Assembly (NCBI GenBank): GCA_015486915.1
Contig: WFQS01000215.1
Coordinates: 1 to 5,023 of the forward strand
Source of the DNA: Desulfobacteraceae bacterium
GTDB taxonomy: Bacteria; Desulfobacterota; Desulfobacteria; Desulfobacterales; Desulfobacteraceae
Direction: 5' to 3'
DNA: 5,023 nucleotides
The notes beneath the pieces are model-generated. The model was not told the DNA's origin, ran no database searches, and saw nothing but the letters and a program-made list of their open reading frames with translations. Both the position numbers and the translations under genes were made by a program. Shown here one piece after another: positions 1-5,023 of the stretch; position 1 is the first letter of the stretch, and every line of letters starts with the position of its first letter.

Positions 1-1
1 G

Positions 2-142
2 TTCGTAATAGGTGAGAGATCCGCTGGACATGCACGGAGGTTTTCCCAAAAACCGAAAGGATTTCTACGTCGTTATCTACCGCTCTTTTTTAACAGACCG
101 TTTTCAAAGAACAAAAAAAATTCCTTGACAGGAGTAATATAG
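2..142 (+). CDS. Possible 3' end of an upstream gene (46 codons, unrecognised)
   Basis: An open frame enters from the left edge and ends at TAG 140-142; the other two forward frames hit stops within the first 15 bases. The encoded tail is strongly basic and aromatic, with pieces such as GHARRFSQKPKG and LRRYLPLFFNRPF, then an Asn/Lys-rich stretch, which would suit a cytoplasmic C-terminal tail. I do not recognise a family. An open run of this length can occur by chance, and no start is visible, so this may equally be non-coding DNA. If real, it would be the last gene of an upstream unit on the same strand as the polysaccharide genes, ending about 240 bases before the BNR gene. Confidence 0.27.
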   Translation, partial: FVIGERSAGHARRFSQKPKGFLRRYLPLFFNRPFSKNKKNSLTGVI

Positions 143-380
143 AATGTCCCCTATTCGCGTCCCGGCCTGAGGGTGGCTAACAAAATGCTTTAGAACCAGC
201 GCTCTTTTCCCGCGTCCCGCTCTTCCAAGAATTTATCGTAATCTGCAGGTGTGCCGATTTATAACAATATGAAAAGAGCAAGGAGTTTTGTCAGCTCTTC
301 TGGCTGGCCTTTTCTTAGGATATGAATTGTCAGGTATAAGGTAGTGAGTCAAATTCTAAGGTGAAATAACTGTCAATACG
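143..380. other. Non-coding stretch upstream of the BNR gene
   Basis: I see no gene on either strand here. The stretch holds a 9-bp direct repeat CGCGTCCCG (156-164 and 211-219), and an imperfect hairpin with arms AAGAGC (274-279) and GCTCTT (294-299). It also has AT-rich -10-like hexamers, TATAAC at 260-265 and TATAAG at 335-340, neither with a good -35 at 16-18 bases. A promoter for the downstream genes probably lies here or just upstream, but I cannot place it. No JUMPstart/ops element (GGCGGTAGC type) is present. Confidence 0.5.
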
Positions 381-1877
381 ATGTCAGGTAAAAGATCTAA
401 CTGCAAATCACTGAATCAATCTGTTTTTTTGGCGATTGTTTATATAATGCTTTCAAGCGCGTTGTGTTATGCAGGAGTGTTTCCTGAAAATAGTACGATT
501 ATTAAAGATTTTGATACTGATCCTTCCATTCTTAATGTATTTTCAACACCAATAGCCTTTTTCGATAATGCCATCTACACTGTCAGAGTGGAAACACCGT
601 CGGCGACCCCCAATAAAATTAACCTGGTAACAAAAATAAGCAAGGGGATAAGGACATCAAATGGGCAATGGCAATGGAGTTCAACAGTTATTGAAAATAG
701 AACACTTAATGATATGTATCATACACAACCATCATTACAGATAGACAAAAAAGGATATATTCATGTAGCATACAATATGCACAATATGCCATGGCAGTAC
801 AGTGTCTCTAAGAAACCTGAAGATATTAGCGAGTTTGTCTTCAAAGGGGAACATCTTGATGAAAACACTCTTAGAAAAGTAAAATATGAGAATAAAACAC
901 CATTTCCCAATTTAGGTTCGGCGGCCATTCCTGGAACTCAGATCACATATCCCGCCTTTTTCAAAGACAGGAATGGAGATATCTACATTTCTTACCGATT
1001 CGCCACCAAACCTAAGAGGCCATGGAAGGAAAGAGGATTTGCCGGGGGATTAGCAAAATATAACACCGATACCGGGAAATGGACTTCCATAGGGCGAACT
1101 ATGTTCCTTACTCACGATGATGCAGATGTAAATCCTGGGCAGGATTTAGTAACTCATCCATTTGCGTTTTTTGATACCTGGTCTGTTTACGGAATTAGAT
1201 TATTCTTCGATAAGGATAATGCGATGCACTGTGTGTGGGAATGGAGAGAAGGTGGCGCTGGACCTGATTGTTCTCTGCCCAGTTATGCCTTTTCTCCCGA
1301 TGGGATAAATTTTTTCAAAGCAGACAAAAAAACTAAATATACACTTCCCATCTCCAAAAATACAGTTGATACATGTGCATCAGATATATCAATTAATAAA
1401 ATTTATTCCCCTGTTACTTTTGCAGTGGATGCGGCAAAACAACCTGTTCTCTTTATCAGTCAATATGGTGATGCATCACGAATTATTGTTGGTTATAATA
1501 ATACCACTCAAAAATGGAAAAAAATAGGCCCGACCCCTTGGAGTGCCACAAACGTCTTCATAGATGACGATGGTAATGAATGGGCCTTCGCTACCGGCCT
1601 AATAGTCTTTCGTAAGGAAAAGAACTCGGGAAAATGGCAAATGATTTTTAAAGATACCGGGTTTGGATATCCCAAAATTTCTGTTGTACCCTCAGAAAAG
1701 GGCTTTCTTGTACAGACATATAGTATTGATGGTGCCAAGACACGGATTTACTGGATAAAAGACAATAAATTGAATTTTAATGTCAAATCAAGTTATTATA
1801 CGGTCAAGAATTCCGAATCGACCTTTATTTCCCCTCCCAAGAATGTTAAAATATTAGAAGTTGAAACAAGCAGTTAA
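381..1877 (+). CDS. Secreted BNR_4-type beta-propeller protein, putative polysaccharide lyase
   Basis: 498 residues. The N-terminus has a basic start, a hydrophobic core at about residues 15-28 and a likely signal peptidase I site after CYA at residue 31, so the mature protein should be periplasmic or secreted. The body shows repeated short blades of the BNR/Asp-box kind. Residues 114-140 (HTQPS, then DKKGYIHVAYNMH) and 189-206 (TYPAFF, then NGDIYISYR), followed by GGLAKYNTDTGKW, match the pattern I associate with the BNR_4 family (Pfam PF15892), which includes ulvan-lyase-like proteins. H114, H134, Y190 and R206 are candidate catalytic residues. The start is the first ATG after an in-frame TAA at 357-359; its ribosome binding site is poor (AAGGTG at 358-363 is too far away). 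The gene is the first of a co-directional set leading into wzy- and wzx-like genes, 65 bases before the next. Lyase activity and substrate are inferred; it could be a non-enzymatic glycan-binding propeller. Confidence 0.8.
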   Translation: MSGKRSNCKSLNQSVFLAIVYIMLSSALCYAGVFPENSTIIKDFDTDPSILNVFSTPIAFFDNAIYTVRVETPSATPNKINLVTKISKGIRTSNGQWQWSSTVIENRTLNDMYHTQPSLQIDKKGYIHVAYNMHNMPWQYSVSKKPEDISEFVFKGEHLDENTLRKVKYENKTPFPNLGSAAIPGTQITYPAFFKDRNGDIYISYRFATKPKRPWKERGFAGGLAKYNTDTGKWTSIGRTMFLTHDDADVNPGQDLVTHPFAFFDTWSVYGIRLFFDKDNAMHCVWEWREGGAGPDCSLPSYAFSPDGINFFKADKKTKYTLPISKNTVDTCASDISINKIYSPVTFAVDAAKQPVLFISQYGDASRIIVGYNNTTQKWKKIGPTPWSATNVFIDDDGNEWAFATGLIVFRKEKNSGKWQMIFKDTGFGYPKISVVPSEKGFLVQTYSIDGAKTRIYWIKDNKLNFNVKSSYYTVKNSESTFISPPKNVKILEVETSS

Positions 1878-1942
1878 TGCTGCGAAATGCCATTCGCTAA
1901 CGATTTTATTTTGGTTGGTGCAAAGTAGATTATCTTATAGGC

Positions 1943-3355
1943 ATGACAGCCTTTATAAAACGGCGCTGTTCATTGAATGACAATCTGCATTTGATTGGAG
2001 TTAGCGAAGATTTTATTCCCTTAGGAAATAACTCCGTGTATATAGACGAAGCTGTAATAGCTGCTAAAGAAAAAGACGCCGATGATGTAAGTCAATACGG
2101 CATAATATATATCCTTCCTTTTCTTATTTTGCTTTTTGCTTCCTCAGTTTCCTTAGTAAGAGGAGAAAAGGCAAGTTATACTCACAGCCAACTTGCCTTT
2201 TTGTCAAATCCGATCAATTTAATTGTACTGGGTTCTGCCTATATAATGGCAGCATGGCTTTTTTTTATCAATTTTCCAATATTCATCAGGCAAATAAAAA
2301 GAAACTGGCTCTATGTAGTTTCACTTTTTTTTGTCTTGTCAACAGCCTGCGTATCTGCCTATTCTCTCAAGGTCGTGATAAATTTTATCCATTTTATTGG
2401 CATGATGCTGGTGGTAGTGGCGGCCGTTCATTATGCCGGCGATAATATCCGGAAATTTTTTCATATAATGTCATGGTTTTTTCTTCTGATCATTATCCTT
2501 TCTATTCTGACCTCGGTATTTTTCCCCTCTATAGCGACATATCAACAATTACACGGAGAATGGATGGGATTAACTTCAAATCCGAATACCTTGGGAAGTG
2601 TTGCCCATCTTGCAATCTGGTTTAGTTTGGTCGGGTTGTATTTTGTCCCTGGTAAACTGATAAAAATGATGACTTTCATCACCATCTCTGGTTCCTGTGT
2701 TTGTTTGTACGAGGCAAATTGTGTCACTTCATCAATCTGTGCTTTTTTTATTTTGGCTGCCTGTCCGACGTTTATGAGTCTGAAAAAAAATACGACCGGT
2801 AAAATATTTCTGAAGCTGTTTTTTCTAATTTTATTTTTTATCCTGTTCTTATTGTTAATCTATGCCTTTTTCCCTGAAAAACTGAGTCTTGGTCAAGCGT
2901 TTAATGCTGTTGGGCGTGATTCATCCCTGTCTGGCAGGACGTATCTGTGGGCAAGGGGATTTCAGGCATTTTTATCCAAGCCGTTGTGGGGATGGGGTTA
3001 TGATTCCAATACGTCCATAATGTCAAAATCGGTTATTCATTACGGTCAGTTTCACAATGGCTATCTGAATGTCGCGGTTGCCGGTGGCAGTATCGGTTTT
3101 ATTTTCCTGCTGGTTCTTATTATAAAACAGGTGAATCTATGTTTTACATTACGGGTAAAATATTTTCGAACAGCAGTTGCATTTCTGGTATTATTATTGT
3201 CCATGATGATTCATGATGTAGCTGAAGCAACATTTTTTAATCCAACCAATGCTCTCTGGCTGCTGTTTGTTTTTTCCCTGTTTTATCTGGATTATCTTAA
3301 GGCCGTCGGTGGAGTTGCTGAAAACCCTACTAATCAATCCGTCTGGTTCGGGTGA
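1943..3355 (+). CDS. O-antigen polymerase/ligase-like membrane protein (Wzy/WaaL type)
   Basis: 470 residues with about 11-12 hydrophobic segments (first at about 54-74, last at about 435-451), a normal size for Wzy/WaaL proteins. The family pattern is visible: GLTSNPNTLGS at 209-219, a position comparable to the GxxxHKNxLG region; a large periplasmic loop at about 311-375 with SGRTYLWARGF (330-340) and PLWGWGYDS (347-355); and HNGYLNVAVAGG (371-382), the Wzy_C signature. It would join lipid-linked oligosaccharide units in the periplasm. Polymerase is favoured over ligase because a flippase gene follows. The first 50 residues are polar, which is unusual. The ATG at 1943 lacks a good ribosome binding site, while GTG at 2036-2038 (codon 32) has AGGA at 2023-2026, nine bases upstream, so the true protein may be 31 residues shorter. 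A perfect hairpin lies inside codons 75-87. Confidence 0.88.
   Translation: MTAFIKRRCSLNDNLHLIGVSEDFIPLGNNSVYIDEAVIAAKEKDADDVSQYGIIYILPFLILLFASSVSLVRGEKASYTHSQLAFLSNPINLIVLGSAYIMAAWLFFINFPIFIRQIKRNWLYVVSLFFVLSTACVSAYSLKVVINFIHFIGMMLVVVAAVHYAGDNIRKFFHIMSWFFLLIIILSILTSVFFPSIATYQQLHGEWMGLTSNPNTLGSVAHLAIWFSLVGLYFVPGKLIKMMTFITISGSCVCLYEANCVTSSICAFFILAACPTFMSLKKNTTGKIFLKLFFLILFFILFLLLIYAFFPEKLSLGQAFNAVGRDSSLSGRTYLWARGFQAFLSKPLWGWGYDSNTSIMSKSVIHYGQFHNGYLNVAVAGGSIGFIFLLVLIIKQVNLCFTLRVKYFRTAVAFLVLLLSMMIHDVAEATFFNPTNALWLLFVFSLFYLDYLKAVGGVAENPTNQSVWFG
2166..2201 (+). terminator. Perfect 12-bp terminator-like hairpin inside the wzy-like gene
   Basis: AAAAGGCAAGTT (2166-2177) is the exact reverse complement of AACTTGCCTTTT (2190-2201), with a 12-base loop between. 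The right arm ends in a run of five T (2198-2202), and the left arm begins with four A, so the shape resembles a bidirectional Rho-independent terminator. It lies inside a frame that looks genuinely coding, in the short loop between the first two membrane segments. Translation would normally suppress it. It could act as an attenuator when translation fails, or have no function in termination. Confidence 0.45.
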
Positions 3356-3357
3356 GC

Positions 3358-3373
3358 GTGACGGCTTTGTCAC
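3358..3373. repeat. Small hairpin after the wzy-like gene
   Basis: GTGAC (3358-3362) and GTCAC (3369-3373) form a 5-bp inverted repeat around a six-base loop, directly after the stop codon. There is no T-run behind it, so it is unlikely to be a strong terminator. The next gene probably remains in the same transcript. Confidence 0.3.
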
Positions 3374-3408
3374 TGCAAGTTGGCTTTATTGTACTGATAA
3401 TTGAGGGC

Positions 3409-3413
3409 GGGAG
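3409..3413 (+). promoter_or_regulatory. Ribosome binding site that fixes the flippase start
   Basis: GGGAG lies five bases before GTG 3419-3421 and is the clearest Shine-Dalgarno sequence in the three polysaccharide genes. It sits inside the frame if TTG 3401 were the start. It therefore argues for the GTG start, which removes six residues and leaves a typical Wzx N-terminus. Confidence 0.65.
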
Positions 3414-3418
3414 AAACC

Positions 3419-4660
3419 GTGTATAAAAAAACATTCATCGCCCTGTTAGATCAGGCAATGCTGAGCGCCATTAACATGGCAATTGCGTTTGTATTCATTA
3501 AATTTTCCTCAAAACTTGAATATGGCGAATACAGCCTGGCATTTGCTGTCATCATGTTTGCCTGTGGCCTTCATAATAGCTTAATTCATACGCCATTGAC
3601 GGTTACGGGAAACAAGCTTGACGAAAAAAAACGGGCGGTTTTTTCCGCTTCTCTTTGTCTGTTTTTATATGCCACCCTGATTCCGATCACCGGGATTGCC
3701 GCTCTGTACCTTTTTGTGGCTCAGGATTCCTTGCTGCTGCAGCCGAGAACATGCTGGGTTCTTCTCTTTTCCATTGGTGGTGTCTTATCCCGCGAATTAG
3801 CCCGCAGTCTTTTTTTTGCTGATTTGAAGGTTGCGTACGTTTTTATCGTGGATTTTTTTTATGCCGTTTTATTTATTTGCTCGTTAGGCCTCTTGTATTC
3901 TTTTTACCGGTTGACTGGCAGTAATGTAATTGCATGTATGGGGATCTGTAGCTTTACAGCGGCACTGTCTTGTATGAAGCCGGCACTGGCAAATATCAAA
4001 CTGCCGCAGCGCTGGTGTGATTTTTATGAAAACGCTCTTTTTTCCTGGAAAGACAGTAAATGGATGGTTGCCGGGATGATCCTTGGGTGGATTATTAACA
4101 GTGGTTACCTCTTTCTGGTGGCCTATCTGGTTTCCAAAGAAGCGGTAGCCGAACTGAATGGGACTCGCGTGCTGATTGCCCCATTGGTTATTGTTCTCGG
4201 AGCATGGGGCAAAGTATTTATTCCTAAGGGATCCGCAATGGTTTTCAATAAACAGCATCGCCAGATTACGGGTATCCTTGTAAAATCAACTGTGGGCTTG
4301 TTAGTTATTGCGTTTGTTTATATCAGCGGTTTTTATATGGCCAGTGATATTCTCTCTTCATCTCTATACGATAGTAAATATGGTCACGTTGGAAGATACA
4401 TTCTCCTCTGGGGTGGTTTTGTGATAACAACCATTATTTGCAGTAATTTGCAGAATCTTATCTCGATTTTTTCCAGATTTAAGGAGTTGTTCTTTTTTGG
4501 TTTGATCAACAGCTCGCTGTTCCTGATTTATAGCTATTTTCTGATCAGTCGGTTTGCGGCAGTCGGAGCTGTCTGGTCCTTGATCATAGCCAAAATAATT
4601 TTATCACTGCAGTATGGCGGTTACTATTATGCAAAACGTCATCTAACTTTTGCGGATTAA
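3419..4660 (+). CDS. Wzx-like polysaccharide flippase (MOP superfamily)
   Basis: 413 residues from the preferred GTG start (419 if TTG 3401 were used). The protein is hydrophobic throughout, with about 12 predicted membrane segments, the length and layout of PST-type O-antigen or capsule flippases. The N-terminus (YKKTFIALLDQAMLSAINM) leads straight into the first segment. The first cytoplasmic loop carries the SKLEYGEYSLAF element, a common position for the 'xxxGxYslaf' pattern of this family. Near the C-terminal half, SSLYDSKYGHVGRYILLW resembles the family's 'lfg.kY..a..ll..l' region. It would move undecaprenyl-linked repeat units across the inner membrane. It follows the wzy-like gene by 63 bases and precedes the next start by three bases, so an operon is likely. 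No lost key residue can be judged, since the family is poorly conserved in sequence. Confidence 0.85.
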   Translation: MYKKTFIALLDQAMLSAINMAIAFVFIKFSSKLEYGEYSLAFAVIMFACGLHNSLIHTPLTVTGNKLDEKKRAVFSASLCLFLYATLIPITGIAALYLFVAQDSLLLQPRTCWVLLFSIGGVLSRELARSLFFADLKVAYVFIVDFFYAVLFICSLGLLYSFYRLTGSNVIACMGICSFTAALSCMKPALANIKLPQRWCDFYENALFSWKDSKWMVAGMILGWIINSGYLFLVAYLVSKEAVAELNGTRVLIAPLVIVLGAWGKVFIPKGSAMVFNKQHRQITGILVKSTVGLLVIAFVYISGFYMASDILSSSLYDSKYGHVGRYILLWGGFVITTIICSNLQNLISIFSRFKELFFFGLINSSLFLIYSYFLISRFAAVGAVWSLIIAKIILSLQYGGYYYAKRHLTFAD

Positions 4661-4663
4661 AAT

Positions 4664-4903
4664 ATGACTCTGGTAGAACTATCAAAATCAGAATTGAAAA
4701 TATTTCTGTCCTGGCTGCGTCATCCTGTTCATGTCATAAAAACAGTTGCCTATTGCTTTTCATTGCTTTATTCCCGTGCCAAGCCCAAAAAACCGGTAAC
4801 TGTAACCAAAAAATATATCTTACATGCAGATAGTCAACCAACTTTTCGCTATTGTTCCTACATACGTTCAGCTTATAGTGTACCCCAAAAACTGGACAGG
4901 TGA
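4664..4903 (+). pseudogene. 5' remnant of a gene cut by an IS element (possible glycosyltransferase)
   Basis: The ATG lies three bases after the flippase stop, so the gene was almost certainly translated with it. About 71 residues are native; from about 4879 the frame enters the IS left end, adds eight foreign residues (SVPQKLDR) and stops at TGA 4901-4903. The native part has an amphipathic N-terminus with WLRHPVHVIKTVAYCFSLLY, then a basic linker, then KKYILHADSQPTFRYCSYIR. That last piece resembles the first beta strand of some GT-B glycosyltransferases, where an 'SxPxxRYR' motif follows the strand, but the match is loose. Context (right after wzx) supports a repeat-unit biosynthesis gene. 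The remainder, if still present, would lie beyond the right end of the IS, outside the window. Confidence 0.6.
4879..4900 (+). repeat. Probable left terminal inverted repeat of the IS3-family element
   Basis: The sequence begins TGTACCCC and contains CAAAAACTGGACAGG, as expected of IS3-family ends. The partner repeat is outside the window, so its length is an estimate. Confidence 0.6.
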
Positions 4904-4947
4904 TTAAGGTGTATTGGCTGACACTTTTTATATGTTCAGGAGGGGAT

Positions 4948-5023
4948 ATGAAATCGATGCGAAAGAAATACGATGCAGCCTTTAAGGCCAAGGTAGCTAT
5001 TGAGGCGATCAAGGGAGAATCCA
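4948..5023 (+). CDS. IS3-family transposase OrfA, N-terminal part
   Basis: The first 25 residues are visible and continue off the window. MRKKYDAAFKAKVAIEAIKG is the typical opening of the OrfA helix-turn-helix protein, which binds the IS ends and is fused to the DDE product OrfB by programmed -1 frameshifting in this family. The start ATG has AGGAGG at 4938-4943, four bases upstream. A second in-frame ATG (4957) exists, but the first fits the ribosome binding site better. The frame is also open upstream to the IS end, but without a better start. OrfB and the frameshift site are not in view, so activity cannot be judged. Confidence 0.88.
   Translation, partial: MKSMRKKYDAAFKAKVAIEAIKGES

Larger units (their letters stand above)
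4879..5023 (+). mobile_element. Left end of an IS3-family insertion sequence (partial)
   Basis: The element appears to start at TGTACCCCAAAAACTGGACA, a terminal sequence of the IS3-family type (TG start, C-run, then CAAAA and TGGAC). The OrfA start follows about 70 bases in, the usual spacing. It interrupts an open frame. The right end, OrfB and any target duplication are outside the window, so completeness is unknown. The exact first base is set by the TG and could be off by one or two. Confidence 0.83.

Noticed and set aside
39..54. Hairpin GGTTTT / AAAACC with a four-base loop
   Set aside because: Only two G-C pairs and no T-run; it also lies within the possible coding tail.
81..96. CGCTCTTTTTTAACA resembles the rRNA leader boxA
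   Set aside because: It has two extra T, no boxB or rRNA follows, and the match is short enough to be chance.
125..147. Consensus-like TTGACA (125-130) followed by TAGAAT (140-145), resembling a strong sigma-70 promoter
   Set aside because: The spacing is only 9 bases and no acceptable -10 lies at 16-18 bases. It also overlaps the possible coding tail.
170..182. GGGTGGCTAAC compared with the ops/JUMPstart core GGCGGTAGC
   Set aside because: Too many differences, and no surrounding JUMPstart sequence.
456..475. Lipoprotein signal at SSALC in the BNR protein
   Set aside because: Leu at -1 and Ser at -3 of the cysteine do not fit a lipobox; a signal peptidase I site after CYA fits better.
1508..1738. 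Minus-strand open frame inside the BNR gene
   Set aside because: It lies within a well-supported gene and has no family features or ribosome binding site; a shadow frame. The same applies to minus-strand frames at 2542-2727, 3884-4258 and 4734-5012, and the plus-strand frame at 2254-2445.
1882..1897. GCGAA / TTCGC inverted repeat after the BNR gene, as a terminator
   Set aside because: Stem is only 5 bp and the T-rich part starts several bases later and is interrupted; too weak to call.
3401..3418. TTG at 3401 as the flippase start
   Set aside because: No ribosome binding site precedes it, whereas GTG 3419 has GGGAG at five bases and gives a typical N-terminus.

Overview
The window reads as part of a surface- or exopolysaccharide assembly locus of a Gram-negative bacterium, most likely a proteobacterium. 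The basis is a gene for a Sec-exported BNR-type glycan-active protein, a Wzy-like polymerase and a Wzx-like flippase in a row on the + strand, plus an IS3-family insertion sequence. The DNA is AT-rich (roughly 40% G+C by eye). Nothing here fixes genus or species.

Layout. Positions 2-142 are an open frame without a start that may be the 3' end of an upstream gene (weak). Positions 143-380 are non-coding as far as I can see, with short repeats and hairpins but no convincing promoter. Positions 381-1877 encode a secreted BNR_4-type beta-propeller protein whose His/His/Tyr/Arg spacing resembles the active site of ulvan-type polysaccharide lyases. Positions 1943-3355 encode an O-antigen polymerase/ligase-like membrane protein. 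A perfect 12-bp terminator-like hairpin lies inside that coding sequence at 2166-2201. Positions 3419-4660 encode a Wzx-type flippase whose best start is GTG, not the upstream TTG. Positions 4664-4878 are the 5' remnant of a fourth gene, perhaps a glycosyltransferase, cut by the left end of an IS3-family element at about 4879. The element runs off the window with the first 25 codons of its OrfA.

How the genes may work together (inference). Lipid-linked repeat units would be flipped by the Wzx-like protein and polymerised in the periplasm by the Wzy-like protein. The exported BNR protein would trim or cleave the polymer, as lyases and hydrolases do in other exopolysaccharide loci. The interrupted fourth gene probably contributed to repeat-unit synthesis, so the insertion may have altered or silenced the glycan. 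The most interesting points are the putative lyase tied to a biosynthetic locus, the in-gene terminator-like hairpin, and the IS disruption.
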